This document shows positions 21,514 through 32,535 of a stretch of 64,000 nt of DNA, one piece after another; the first letter of the stretch is position 1, and each line of letters starts with the position of its first letter. Origin of the DNA: Okapia johnstoni (lineage: Eukaryota; Chordata; Mammalia; Artiodactyla; Giraffidae); assembly GCA_024291935.2 (NCBI GenBank), contig CM044309.1:31954001-32018000 (forward strand), written 5' to 3'. The position numbers and the translations under genes are program-made. The notes beneath the pieces were generated by a model. The model did no database searches. It saw nothing but the letters and a program-made list of their open reading frames with translations, and was not told the DNA's origin.

Positions 21514-22686
21514 TGCTCAGTTCAGTTCAGTTGCTCAGTCATGTCCAAATCTTTGTGACTCCATGGACTGCAGCACACCAGGCTTCCCTGTCCATCACCA
21601 ACTCCCAGAGCTTACTCAAACTCATGTCCATAGTGTTGGTAATGCCATCCAACCATCTCCTCCTCTGTCATCCCTTTCTCCTCCTACCTTCAATCTTTCC
21701 CAGCATCAGGGTCTTTTCCATGGAGTCAGTTCTTTGCATCAGGTGGCCAAAGTATTAGAGTTTCAGCTTCAGCATCAGTCTTTCCAATGAATATTCAGGA
21801 ATGATTTCCTTTAGGATGGTCTGATTGGATCTCCTTGCAATCCAAGGGACTCTCAAAAGTCTTCTCCAAGACCACAGTTCAAAAGCATCAGTTTTTTGGC
21901 GCTCAGCTTTATTTATCGTCCAACTCTCACATCCATACATGACTACTGGAAAAAACATAGCTTTGACTAGACGGAACTTTGTTGGCAAAGTAATGTCTCT
22001 GCTTTTTAATATGCTGTCTAGTTTGGTCATAACTTTTCCTCCAAGGAGCAAGCGTCTTTCAATTTCATGGCTGCAATCACCATCTACAGTGATTTTGGAG
22101 CCCCCCAAAATAAAGTCAGTCACTGTTTCCATTGTTTCCCCATCTATTTGCCATGAAGTGATGGAACCAGATGCCATGATCTTAGTTTTATGAATGTTGA
22201 GTTTTAAGCCAACTTTTTCACTCTCTTCTTTCACTTTCATCATGAGGCTCTTTAGTTCTTCTTCGCTTTCTGCCATAAGGGTGGTATCATCTGCATATCT
22301 GAGGTTATTGATATTTCTCCCGGCAATCTTGATTCCAACTTGTGTTTCTTCCAGCCCAGCGTTTCTCATGATGTACTCTGCATATAAGTTAAATAAGCAG
22401 GGTGACAATATACAGCCTTGACGTACTCCTTTTCCTATTTGGAACCAGTCTGTTGTTCCATGTCCAGTTCTAACTATTGCTTCCTGACCTGCATACAGGT
22501 TTCTCAAGAGACAGGTCAGATGGTCTGGTATTCCCATCTCTTTCAGAATTTTCCGCAGTTTGTTGTGATCCACACAGTCAAAGGCTTTGGCATAGTCAAT
22601 GAAGCAGAAATAGATGTTTTTCTGGTATTCTCTTGCTTTTTCTATGATCCAGCAGATGTTGGCAATTTGATCTCTGGTTCCTCTGC
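21514..22686 (-). mobile_element. BovB LINE, 1.2-kb 3' part, antisense
   Basis: Begins on the plus strand with 'gctcagttcagttcagttgctcagtcatgtcc' (antisense BovB 3' end) and extends to the fingers/palm part of the reverse transcriptase ('gatctctggttcctctgc'). It is truncated at the 5' side. It contains the best-preserved coding stretch in the window (see the pseudogene entry). No clear target duplication was found. Confidence 0.93.
21755..22573 (-). pseudogene. BovB ORF2 fragment: reverse transcriptase C-terminal portion
   Basis: An open frame of 272 codons encodes the RT palm and downstream region of a BovB (RTE-clade) retrotransposon. Visible motifs are 'GVRQGCILSPCLFNLYAEY' (about residues 50-68) and the catalytic 'YADDT' (about 93-97; bases 22286-22297), then the RTE C-terminal region ('SWQIDGETMETVTD', 'SRDITLPTK', 'VVMYGCESWT'). 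In an intact element it would copy BovB and SINE RNA at nicked DNA. Here the endonuclease, RT N-terminus and 5' UTR are missing, and the frame closes after 'MLKLKL' where full copies continue. The apparent start codon is only the first ATG in a truncated frame. Not a host gene. Confidence 0.9.
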
Positions 22687-22860
22687 TATGTGGATGTAAA
22701 TAATCCTTTCTTGATGGATAGTTAGATAGTTACTATTGTTTCTCTGTTATAAACAATCCTGTGATGAACATACTCAATATGTATTATAGACTTGCATCCA
22801 TTAATTTTCAATTTAAACTGCTAGAGGAGGAATCACTGATTCAATAATAGAAAGATTCAA
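22687..22860 (-). mobile_element. Old L1M segment, antisense (continues after BovB)
   Basis: 'cttgatggatagttagatagttactattgtttctctgttataaacaatcctgtgatgaacatactc' parallels antisense L1M 'tgatggatatttaggttgtttcc...tataaataatgctgcaatgaatat'. The motif order continues that of 20690-20915. Confidence 0.55.
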
Positions 22861-23635
22861 AATATTAATATCTCAAAATAAGTGATAGATAATCCCCATC
22901 CCTACACTTCTAAGTTTAACTATGAAACACAGGAACTTAAAGCCTAGCAAGTATGTATCCCAGATTCTCTTGACTTAGGGATTTGTTTAGAATTCACAAA
23001 TTAAGGAGAAGCCATGGTTCTCTGGGTCAGCTGAAGACTGATGCAGTACTACTGACTCAGTAGTATAGGTTTTTCTTTTTTTAGTAGTAGAGTTTTTAAA
23101 TTTTTATTTATTTTTGGCTGTGTTGAGTCTTCGTTGTGTGGGCTTTTCTCTAGTCGTGGAGAGCGGGGGCTACTAAGTTGTGGTGCGTGGTCTTCTCATT
23201 GCGGTGGCTTCTCTTGTTGCAGAGCATGGACTCTAGGGCAACATAGGCTCAGTAGTTGCAGTTTCCAGGCTCTAGAGCTTGGATGCAGTAGTTGTGGCAC
23301 AGGAGCTTAGTTGCTCCACAGCACGTGGGATCTTCCCAGACCAAGGATGGAACCTGTGTCTTCTGCATTGGGAGGCAGGTTCTTTACCACGGAGCCACTA
23401 GGGAAGCCCAGTGGTTGAGTTCTGCCTGTGACTTCCAACCTCCTCAGCGAGGCCCTCAGAGTCTTAAGGCATGCTTCGGAGAAGCACGTATTTCAGTGTG
23501 GCTAGGAGCCCAATATATCAGGGGTGACTTGTTTATGATCCTCCACCTCCAGATTTCCTGGAAAAGGGCCTTCCTGATCTACATGCTCCCAGACTCCCAG
23601 CTGTGTCATAAGCCTCAGGACAAGTGACTGCTGTT
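22861..23635. other. Unassigned insert within the L1M, carrying a CHR SINE
   Basis: Sequence on both sides of the CHR SINE (22861-23093 and 23410-23635) is not recognised but interrupts the old L1M, so it may be a decayed LTR or other insertion. The 111-codon frame at 23292-23627 starts in the SINE and is not credible. Confidence 0.35.
23094..23409 (-). mobile_element. CHR-type tRNA SINE, antisense, near full length
   Basis: 'tttttggctgtgttgagtcttcgttgtgtgggcttttctctagtcgtgg' on the left, 'gttgctccacagcacgtgggatcttcccagaccaaggatggaacc' in the middle and the tRNA-like end 'ttctttaccacggagccactagggaagccc' on the right. Non-coding. Confidence 0.9.
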
Positions 23636-23925
23636 CTCCTGACTGCCCCTGGATTGATGCCACACCTACTGCCAAATTGCTTTTCAGGAAATATGTACCA
23701 AAGAAACTCCCAACAACAGCAGTACATCAGAGTGGCATGTCTTCACACTTGTGCACTTACCACTCTCGGTATTTTTCAACATCAGCAAAAAAAAATAGAC
23801 CAAACAAAGAAAATTCATCGTGATTTTTATTTGCATTTCTTGGACTGAAAATATCATATTTTGTTAGCCATTATTTTTCTTCCTTTGTAAATTGTGTGTT
23901 AATGGCTTTGGTTATTAGATCTCCT
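23636..23925 (-). mobile_element. Old L1M segment, antisense (third piece)
   Basis: 'ctgccaaattgcttttcaggaaatatgtacc', 'gcagtacatcagagtggcatgtcttcacacttgtgcac' and 'tttttatttgcatttcttggac' follow antisense L1M ('gccaaattgctctccagaaaggttgtacc', 'ttttaatttgcatttcttt'). This continues the order of the two pieces to the left. Confidence 0.65.
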
Positions 23926-23936
23926 CTTTTGATTAG

Positions 23937-24149
23937 TGTGCAGGCTAAGTCACTTCAGTTGTGTCTGACTATGTGCAACCCCACGGACTTTAGTTCACCA
24001 GGCTACTCTGTCCATGGGATTCTCCAGGCAAGAATACTCGAGTGGGTTGCCATGCCCTCATCCAAGGGATCTTCCTGACCCAGGGATAAAACCTGTGTCT
24101 CCTGCATTGGTAGGCAGGTTCGTTACCACTAGTGTCACCTGGGAAACCC
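23937..24149 (-). mobile_element. Bov-tA SINE, antisense, exact 11-bp target duplication
   Basis: Complete antisense Bov-tA from 'gtgcaggctaagtcacttcagttgtgtctgac' to 'tgtcacctgggaaacccc'. The direct repeat 'cttttgattag' is at 23926-23936 and 24150-24160. Confidence 0.95.
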
Positions 24150-24160
24150 CTTTTGATTAG

Positions 24161-24910
24161 CACCCTTTCTTAAATGCTCTCCTCTTTCACATCAGGCCTC
24201 TATTTGACACTGCTTCTTTTGGATTTCAAAGAGGAATCATTTGTTTCAGTATATTAGATTTGGAGAGAAAAACTCAAATGTGTTAGAGCAAATAACTATG
24301 TCTCCAAGTTGGAGAGTAGCTAGGTGTTCATCAGGATAGGGTGGGTCATTGAATAGTCTGTCAGGGTGATTTCCTTCTCTCTGTGCCCAAAAGGACAGCA
24401 CCTTTAAATATGAAGAGCATCTTACAGTAGGAAGAATTTTAAATTAAAATAATTTTTAGGGCTTAGTGATAGCATTAGGTTAGTATATCTCCCATTGTTA
24501 CCTCCATTCACTACCAGTCCTCTTTAGCTCCATAGGTGTGGTGCGTCACATCTTTGGCAAGGAAGAATGTAATGCTCTGCTGGTGAAAGGAGTTAGAGGG
24601 AGTAGGTTTATGCTTATGGCTTTTGATCAGCAGAAGGATCACCAAAGGATCTTTGGTGTGGACTTTGTCTCAGAATCTGTGTTACTCAATTTTCTAGGAA
24701 CCACTGCCAATCAAATAGATTTGTCACATAAGATATAGCCTCATTTCTGTTCCTAGGTCTGAGTCACTCTCAAACTCTTTATAGTCCCTTCCAGTTCCTA
24801 ATTCTCAACAAATTATGGCCATTTGGCCACATTTACCTGATATTTTTGCCTTGATTCCTCTGCTTAAAGTCTACCTTGATTATGGCCCTGGTTTCCCCAT
24901 CTCTCAGGCG
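24161..24910. other. Anonymous sequence
   Basis: No gene or repeat recognised. The 66-codon frame 24538-24738 has no known domain. Confidence 0.4.
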
Positions 24911-24968
24911 CTCTCTCTCTCTCTCGCTCTCTCTCTATATATATACACATATATGTATATATATATAT
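24911..24968. repeat. (TC)n/(TA)n compound microsatellite
   Basis: CT repeats with one CG interruption (24911-24936) pass directly into TA/TG repeats (24937-24968). Confidence 0.95.
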
Positions 24969-25880
24969 CACTTTCTGATGGTGGTCTTTTTTTTGATTGC
25001 CATGAGGGAGGTGAAAAAGATGCCACAAACTTGCCATTTCCTGTTTAGAATGTAATGCCTTGTAGGGGCAAAGAAAGGACCTTTTCCCCAGATAATACTG
25101 AATAATATGACAATGTCCTAGGGAAGAACAAGACTTTCTGACGCATTCTCTCTCCTCTCCAAATTCCTGGCAGATATTCTGTTTTAAGAAATCTATGCTA
25201 GCCATATTTTCTTTTTATATACTCATAATAAATAAGTCAGAAAGAAAAATAGACACACACACACACACACATATATATAGTCTTTATTTTGACGTAACAA
25301 TATTCATACAAGGAATATCACACAGTTGCAGAAGAGACCACCTATTGAATGGATGTGGGATATTCATTTTGGGGGCGGGGGTTGCATTTACCAGTCTGAG
25401 AATCATGTTGATGTATGTTATCCATCAAATGCTTGCTGACTGTTAATGTAACTTGTTTCAGAATGAAAATACATACTTGTGAGGGTTAATATTTATTGAC
25501 TATTAAACATTTCACTGCAAAACCTCATTCTCGTGCATTTGTTGCTCGTACAAGGTCTTTGTATATGAAAATTAGAATATAATCATTCTTAAATTGTTTT
25601 AAAATGGACCAGTCAAAAAGCAGAACACTTCAAAGTGCAGTTAGCAATTAATACCTTCAGTTTCTTTTAAAATAGGAATTGCACCCTCTAAATCTAATTA
25701 GCTATTTTTGGAACAATCTTATTCAAGAATATAAAAATACTTTAAAACATATTATCCTTCCCTTTGAAAATGTATCTGTGTAGAACAAAATTTTCATGCT
25801 ATTTTCAATTTAGAAATAACCTTGATACTGCTCATGATAAGATAATCTGACCTATTAGAAGTTTTTTGCTCACATTAAAA
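24969..25880. other. Anonymous sequence with an (AC)n tract
   Basis: No gene recognised. An (AC)9 tract with a short (AT)n lies at 25253-25279. The remainder is AT-rich. Confidence 0.4.
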
Positions 25881-26315
25881 ATATACATCACCACCAGCAA
25901 ATGGGTTGTATTGTTCCCCATACCCTACCATGTATACCTGGAACTTGTGATTATGAACTTATTTTGAAAAAGGTTCCTTGAAGATGTGATTAATCTAAGG
26001 ATCTTGAGATTAGGATGACCCCAAATCCAATGATATATATCCTTATAAAAAGAAGGGATGGCAGAGAGAAATAAAAATATGTCTTCCACATGAAGACAGA
26101 GTCAGAGATAGAAATTATGCAGACACAAGCCAAGGAACAACTAGGGTTGTTAACAGCTGCTAGAAGCTAGGAGAGAGGTATGGGTCCTCCTAGCTTCTTG
26201 ATTTTGGACTTCCAGTCTCTAGAACTGTTGGAAAATAACTTCCTGTTGTTTTCAGACTCCAAAATTGGGTGGTTTGTTACAGCAGCCTTAGGAAACCAGT
26301 GTCATCTATTCTTTC
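25881..26315 (+). mobile_element. Old LTR, MaLR/MLT1-like
   Basis: The order of motifs fits a MaLR-type LTR: 'aagatgtgattaatctaaggatcttgagattaggatgacccc', 'ccttataaaaagaagg', 'agccaaggaacaac', 'gctagaagctaggagag', 'ttgattttggacttccagtctctagaactgttggaaaataacttcctgttgtttt' and a terminal 'ggtttgttacagcagccttaggaaacc'. No internal retroviral genes are attached, so it is a solo LTR. Confidence 0.65.
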
Positions 26316-26960
26316 CTTTATTCTCGCTTCTATTCTTTCCTACATTCCTTCCTTTCCTTATCTTATTGATTCAATTAACAAACTTTTGTGTGGCTATATG
26401 TGATAGGATCGTCCTACTGTGTGGACTAGAGAAATTGGAAATATAACAGTAATAAAAGGCACAGTCACCTTGTCTTAAAAACATTTATTTTACTACATTG
26501 TTAGCATTTCTATGGTACACAGTCTTTCTTGCTTTTCTCTTATCTTGAGTTCTTATGGCCTCTTCCTCATTAACGTTAGTAACTGAACATGCTCCTGACA
26601 AATGTCACTTTAAATGGGAATATTAAATTATTTGACTTTGTGCATGCCAAGTGTTGTTCTGGAAAAGTTGACCTGGTTCTCAGTAGGGATCATACTCCCC
26701 AGGAAAGCACTGGCTCATTTTGGGAAGGGAGCCTTTGTCTGCTCCCACCCTGGTGCCTTCCACACTCTCGGTGCTCTGGTGGTCCAGGACCATCCACGGT
26801 GGCCCTGTGTCAGGTTTCCCGTCTCCCACTCTGCCCACCTTAAAATTCCTTCCATCTCCCTTCCCTTTCCTCACCAAAGCTTCTATTCCCTCAGTTCCTA
26901 TATTCTTTTTTAAAAGATAGATATCAAAGTTTTATTTAATATAGTTTTTTTCTGTGTTTT
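26316..26960. other. Anonymous sequence
   Basis: Overlapping frames at 26589-26920 reflect a GC-richer segment (26700-26860). None shows a domain I recognise. No splice-framed exon can be supported. Confidence 0.35.
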
Positions 26961-27065
26961 GTTTTGAATTTTTAATTGGAGAATAATTGCTTTACAGTGG
27001 TGTGTTGATTTCTGCCATCAACAATGTGAATCAGCCCTAAGTATATATGTGTCCCCACCCTCCTC
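26961..27065 (-). mobile_element. L1 3' end, antisense, short
   Basis: 'ttttgaatttttaattggagaataattgctttacagtggtgtgttgatttctgccatcaacaatgtgaatcagcc' is an antisense artiodactyl L1 3' end. Confidence 0.8.
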
Positions 27066-27530
27066 AGCTCCCATGTTCTTTGTACTTTCCACCTTACCCA
27101 AACTTCCTGTTACAGCTTACAAGTACTACATAATCTGGGTTTCATCTCCTACCATGCCTTGCTCACTAGGTGTCAGATGTACCAGTTTCTTTGATGTTCC
27201 TCCAAGATTGCAGTTATGCTGTTGCCTCAATGCATAGGAAGTTTCTTCCTGAAATAGTCACATGGTGGATTCTCTCACTTCATTCAAATCTCTGCTTTTA
27301 AATGTTATTTCTTCAGAGAGAACTCTGATCACCCTACTCCCTAGGCTACTTTGTTTCTCCTCATTGCACTTACCATTACTGGAAGTTAAAGCATATATTT
27401 ACAAATCTAGTTTTTTCCTGATTTGAAATGTGGGTTTCAGGAAGACAGACTCCATCTGCTGCAGGTCTAGTCTCTGAAACACCTGGCACATAGTAGGCAT
27501 CCATATTGGTGAGTGAGGGAATGAATAAAG
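27066..27530 (+). repeat. L2 LINE 3' region
   Basis: The motifs fall in L2 order: 'ccatgccttgctcactagg', 'ttgatgttcctccaag', 'agagagaactctgatcaccctactccc', 'ttgcacttaccattactgg', 'gacagactccatctgctgc' and the end 'cacctggcacatagtaggcatccatattggtgagtgaggg'. Confidence 0.7.
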
Positions 27531-27635
27531 TAAGAGACAGCTACTGGGATGAAGCAGTGAAATCCGAGGACAGTTGTTGCCCCTCCTTATAACACAGATG
27601 CATTGTAGTAGCATCTTTCTAGTGACTTTTAAAAA

Positions 27636-27870
27636 CTATGCATCATAACAAGCATTTACAATGTGTAAAGTGCTTTCAAAAATCCAAGTACCATATTGCT
27701 TAAAACAGCCCCCATTTTTATAGCTAAAGAAATTGAGATTCAGTGAGACTAATTGACTTAAGCCAAGGGCACACAACTTGAGAACAGCAGAACTAGAATT
27801 CAAACCTTGGTTTCCAGATTTCAAACCCAAGACATTAAAACCCATCAGCACCACCGCCACAATGGCAAGC
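27636..27870 (-). repeat. MIR SINE, antisense
   Basis: 'aacaagcatttacaatgtgtaaagtgctttc', 'cccatttttatagctaaagaaattgagattcagtgag', 'agggcacacaacttgagaacagcagaactagaattcaaacc' follow antisense MIR. Confidence 0.75.
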
Positions 27871-28140
27871 ACCAAACGTCTGTACATGACAGTCTCTCTC
27901 AATGAGGGAGACCTTCTTATACTGTGTTGATAGGGGTTGAGAGTAGTATTTCATGTGAGGGTGGTCTGATTATCACTAAGTCATCACACAGGGAGCCATT
28001 TGTCTCTTCAATGCTTGAAGCATGCTCCTAATGATTGAGCACAAGTGCTTACACCTTCTAAGGCTGATGATGTTACTGCATCTTCCATGGGTATATTTCC
28101 ATCATCATGCCACTGTCTTGCTTATGGACAACAGGAGTGG

Positions 28141-28390
28141 AAATGAATATGAATAACAGCAGCAGCTAAAACCCACTGATCATCTGCCATATGCCAGAGA
28201 CTTTGCATCCATTACTTCTAATCCTTAAAACCACCCTGAGATATTACTTTCTGCATCTTATGATCAAGAAAACAGACCTGGAGGGATAAGGAAGCTCTTC
28301 CAAAGTCACAGTAACAAAGTGCATGGCTATTATTTTAATTCCAGTCTTGACTCTAAGGATGGACTCCTAGCCATTGTGTTAGAGTTTCAA
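28141..28390 (-). repeat. MIR SINE, antisense
   Basis: 'gatcatctgccatatgccagagactttgcatccattacttc', 'taaaaccaccctgagatattac' and 'gaaaacagacctggagggataagg' are antisense MIR motifs in order. Confidence 0.7.
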
Positions 28391-29330
28391 TCTTTTAGAA
28401 GTAGATTCAACACTAGTCACTGCTGATGCCTGAACAATACAAGTATTCATACCAACAATCCCTGACAACTACAACTTCATAGTCAATGGCAAAATTTTTC
28501 ATTTTCATTTTCATTCGAGTGAAAACTATGCATTTTACCTGAACATGCATTCTTCATGCTTAATAAATATAAAGTTTATCTTGAGATTATAATTTGAGGA
28601 GCTGGGCTGCAAAAAGATAAACCCTATATCAATTTGTAGATTAAAATTCTCCTAATTTTTCTCCAAATTGCATAAAACAGGAGTCATCTTATTGAGTATG
28701 TGGAGGTTTCAGAGAACAAATATATTTTGGCCTAAAATATATCATGGTTCAATAAAACTTGTCTGGAGAAATGTTTTGATTTTTACAGTTGCTCAGGCTT
28801 TGCTCGTATCAGATAAGGGACTTAAGCTGTCTATAATTAGATCTCAGTCCTGTTATTGGATCTCTTGGCAAACTTTGATGAGGCAGAAGAACTGTGGTTT
28901 TTTGTTTTTTTTTTTATTTCCCGTTGTAAGAGCCTTTGCGTAAGCAAGAAGAGGAGCCTGAATAAACAGAAGCAGAAAGCATCATAGTGGGGTTTGACAG
29001 TGAAGAGTTGAGGTACAGCAATATACATCTTGGATATTTGGCAATTTTGGGATATTCTGTTCCCAGAACAAAACAGCAGGAATTGAAGCCTGACCAGCTG
29101 CTGGGTCATTGTTCTCGTGATCCATGTTTTCAGGGCCTATGGTCATCATTTTGGTCGCCAACCATACCAGTCTTGAAGAAAGATACACAGATCACATGGG
29201 TATCATACCTGAGGAAGAACAGAGTGGGGGCTTCTTCCATCTTCTCCTCTTTGTCTTCACAACCCAAGCTGATCTGCCTCTTTCCTTTCACCTCCTTTTT
29301 ATTGAGTGGTATAAGATATTCTTTTTTTTT
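28391..29330. other. Anonymous sequence
   Basis: No gene recognised. Frames of 90-115 codons (28668-28943, 28987-29334) show no known domain. The longest ends in the T run before the CHR SINE. Confidence 0.4.
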
Positions 29331-29521
29331 TTAATTTGAGTCATTTTTAATTTTATTTATTTTTCTTTTTGGCCATGCCATGTGGTAATCAGGATCTTGG
29401 TTCCCCGACCAGGGATCTTAGTTCCCCCACCAGGGATCTTAGTTTTCCCACCAGGGATTGAACCCATGCCCCTTGCAGTGGAAGTACAAAGTCTTAACAC
29501 CTGTACCTCGAAGGATGTCCA
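29331..29521 (-). mobile_element. CHR-type SINE, antisense, with internal 21-bp triplication
   Basis: 'ttttatttatttttctttttggccatgccatgtgg' then 'gattgaacccatgccccttgcagtggaagtacaaagtcttaacacc' identify an antisense tRNA-type SINE. Within it three 21-bp units run head to tail at 29393-29413, 29414-29434 and 29435-29455, where other copies (such as the one at 29.9 kb) carry one. Confidence 0.85.
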
Positions 29522-29767
29522 ACATGTTCTTAATTTTATGGCAACATTTGAGTTACAGAGTATCAAAATAAATTATGCTATCTTACTTATGATTCCTGGA
29601 CTTTCTATAATATTTTCATACTAAAAATATAGCTAACCTTACATGAATTTCCCTTTAGACTAAATTTTACCTTGGAGTTATAAAATACAGGGTTAGTAGA
29701 GATGAAATAAGTTGTACACTATTTCTGATGTTCTGCTTTCCTTTGCTAGCTTAAATGACCTTGAATT

Positions 29768-29967
29768 TGAAATTTTTTTTGTAAATTGATTTTTTTGATG
29801 TGGACCATTTCTAAACTCTTTATTGAATTTGTTGCAATATTGCTTCTGTGTTGTATTTTGTATTTTGGGCCATGAGGCATGTGGGATCTTAGCTCCCCAA
29901 CTAGGGATTGAACCCACACCCCCTGTACTGGAAGGTGAAGTCTTAACCACTGGACCGCCAGGGAAGT
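29768..29967 (-). mobile_element. CHR-type SINE, antisense, 9-bp target duplication
   Basis: T-rich tail at the left, 'gggccatgaggcatgtgggatcttagctccccaactagggattgaaccc' in the middle, and 'cttaaccactggaccgccagggaagtcc' at the right. The direct repeat 'ccttgaatt' occurs at 29759-29767 and 29968-29976. Confidence 0.88.
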
Positions 29968-30238
29968 CCTTGAATTGCTTTTTTGTGTGTTAATATAGAT
30001 ACTCTTTGCCACTAGGGTGTGAAGTATATCAAATCAGTGTCATCAAAGAATTCCAGCTATTTGTGTTCCAGCCCTAGAGATGGACTGTTAGTTTATTATA
30101 GTCAGGACTTTCCATTTCCTTCCATAAGATCTTAGAAGCAAGTTACTCTTCTAAATAGTATGGCTTTAGAAAAATGGGTAACATTTAACTCTTTCCAGAC
30201 ACAAAAGTGAAATATTTAGATCAGACTTGTCTAATAAA

Positions 30239-30462
30239 GGGCTTCCCTGGTGGCTCAGATGGTTAAGTATCTGCCTGCAATGCGGGAGACCCAAGTTCGA
30301 TCCCTGGTTTGGGAAGATCCCCTGGAGAAGGGAATGGTTACCCACTCTAGTCTTCTTGCCTGGAGAATTCCATGGGCAGAGCAGCTGGTGGGCTACATGT
30401 AGTTCATGCGGTCACACAGAGTCAAACGCGACTGGGCAATTAACACTTTCACTTTTTCGCTT
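30239..30462 (+). mobile_element. Bov-tA SINE, exact 12-bp target duplication
   Basis: A well-preserved sense copy: head 'gggcttccctggtggctcag', B-box-like 'agttcgatccct', tail 'gactgggcaattaacactttcacttttt'. The perfect repeat 'ttgtctaataaa' is at 30227-30238 and 30463-30474. A young-looking insertion with a recognisable RNA polymerase III internal promoter layout. Confidence 0.95.
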
Positions 30463-30474
30463 TTGTCTAATAAA

Positions 30475-31190
30475 ACTTTCTTCAGGGATGGGAATGCTCA
30501 ATATCTGTGCTGTTACTATACAATAGCCACTAATTACATGTGCTTAGTGAGCACTTGAAATGTAGCTAGTGTGACTGAGGAACTGAATTTTTAATTTAAT
30601 GTATTCCTAATGTATTCAATTTAACTTTAAATACCTACATTTCTGGCTAGCAGCTCCTCTTAGTGCTGGTTTAGATTGCTATTCCCATGACCATGTATGT
30701 TCCAAGACCAATAATTGGAACTCTCATGCCTAAATTAAGTGAATGGCCAAATCTAGTTTTTGCCAATGAAGATACATCATGAAGGCAGTTTCTTGAAAAC
30801 TATAGGTGTGTTTCTTTGTAGGACTCTTGGATAGGTCTGTTACTCCAGGTTATCTTCATTTTCATCTTGATTGCAAGGGTGGGTGTATAAGTCTCCAAGT
30901 GTGTGATTTCAGTGGTGATTTGCCGTTAGAAACTCTTCTAGACTGAAATTTTCTTGCACCTGAGCTTTTTAATCAATATGCTTTCCACTTATCTGATTTG
31001 GAATCCCTTCACGTAACGATTATATTCTGTGAATTATCAACAAAAGTTTTCTGCAGAAAATAAGTAAACAGCCTTCTCAAGGTCACAGTTTTTTCAAACA
31101 AAAGAGAGATATTGCTGTTTGGAATCAAATAGAAATTTGGTGTGTTAGTCTTTAGGGCTTCCCCAGGTATTTCTGGTTCACTCCTTTCTG
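30475..31190. other. Anonymous sequence
   Basis: No gene recognised. The right part may belong with the LTR-like piece that follows. Confidence 0.4.
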
Positions 31191-31405
31191 GCTAAGTACT
31201 TCCAAGCTGCGCTGTGATCAGATGGGGCTGTGTAATCATTCTGGCCAGTGAGTTACAGGAAGTTCTGCATGCCACTTTGGGGTCAAGTATTTAATTGTTG
31301 ATGCAAGATACTGCAGAACTCTTTTTCCTTCAACACGGCAACTGGCGATCCTCAAGATGGTGCCTGTTCCATCAACTTGGGACCCTGAATAACTAAGATG
31401 AGCAG
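31191..31405 (+). repeat. Old LTR-like repeat
   Basis: 'tctggccagtgagttacaggaagttctgcatgccactt' and 'aagatggtgcctgttccatcaacttgggaccctgaataactaagatgagcagagac' parallel a common old mammalian LTR ('gatggcagagcctccatcagcctgggtccctgaatgactgcatggagcagagc'). The expected polyadenylation-site end is not visible. Confidence 0.5.
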
Positions 31406-32279
31406 AGACTTCTTGAAAACTTGCAAGATATACATGATATGGAAAAGAAACAAATCTTTGGTATTTGCTGTCAGCAGACTGATACATGTCCAAGTAAAGG
31501 TTGTGAATAGTTCAAAACAGCAGTGGAACATGGAGAGGGATGAACTATCCGAAGCTGAAATCAACCAATCTCACCTTTGTCAAAACCTACATGACACTGG
31601 ATGAGGACATCAAGAAGGCTTGGAAACCTCGGGGAATCAGGCAATTTGTGGAGCCTTGGATAAAGTGCTTTTTAGTAAACAAGTATCCATGCAGCTTTTA
31701 TCTATAGAATGAAAACGGTGCTTTTGGGGGGTCCAGTAGTTTCTGAATAAATTATTCCCATGTTAAAGGGTCAGGCAGAACACCCTTGATCTGTGGCCAA
31801 CATCCGTTGAAGAGAGGATGCTGAGCAGGTGGGGTTATGTTTTGATCTGTATTTCTCAGTTTTGAAGAGGAAACTGAGAGATGGAAAGAAGATAAACAGC
31901 TTGAGGCAGGATGTTGGCAAAGATATATGCTTAATGTCATACAATTACTATTTCTTATCCTGAAGCCTAGGCTTGAAACTTGTGTAACAATTCTTATATT
32001 GGGAAATCTAATAAACTCTAATAGATCTTATGTTGATAATACCAGGCTTTTTTGGTATTAAACCCCAGTTTTATTAATAAGACCTCTTAAAGGAATCACA
32101 TAAACTATTGTTTTCAATTAAAAAAACTCATAAAAATTATTATGAGTTAATTCAGTTCTTCAGGTCCCACATGCTCTTAATGATTAATTAAATCAGTGAT
32201 ACTAATTACTAATTATTAGTATTATTATAATTCCATTACTAATAGTGACAATTATAGCAACAACAATAGTAATGATAGT
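31406..32279. other. Anonymous sequence
   Basis: No gene recognised. Around 31860 'ttttgaagaggaaactgagagatggaaagaag' hints at a degraded antisense MIR. The segment 32150-32280 is very AT-rich. Confidence 0.35.
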
Positions 32280-32490
32280 AATTAATAGCTTCTATTTTAA
32301 TGCTCTTTCTATTCCTCTGGCAATATAGTAAACATTGTACTTGAATTATCTCATTTAATGCTCACAACACTATTTTATATTTTACAGAAAACAGTTTCTA
32401 AAGTTTGGGGAACTTGATGCAGGCTCAATAGATGATATGTAGTAGAACTTTTATTTGAAATTTGAGTTATGTGACTCCAAAGACTATTTT
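32280..32490 (-). repeat. MIR SINE, antisense
   Basis: 'aaacattgtacttgaattatctcatttaatgctcacaacactattttatattttacagaaaacag' followed by 'ggggaacttgatgcaggctc' fits antisense MIR. Confidence 0.6.
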
Positions 32491-32535
32491 GATAATATAA
32501 TATAATGCACAGTTTTTTTCCAGACTAAGCTTTAG

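Noticed and set aside
29393..29455. Short regularly repeated units as a CRISPR-like array
   Set aside because: Units are adjacent with no spacers and lie inside a SINE in a mammalian genome; this is a minisatellite-like triplication.
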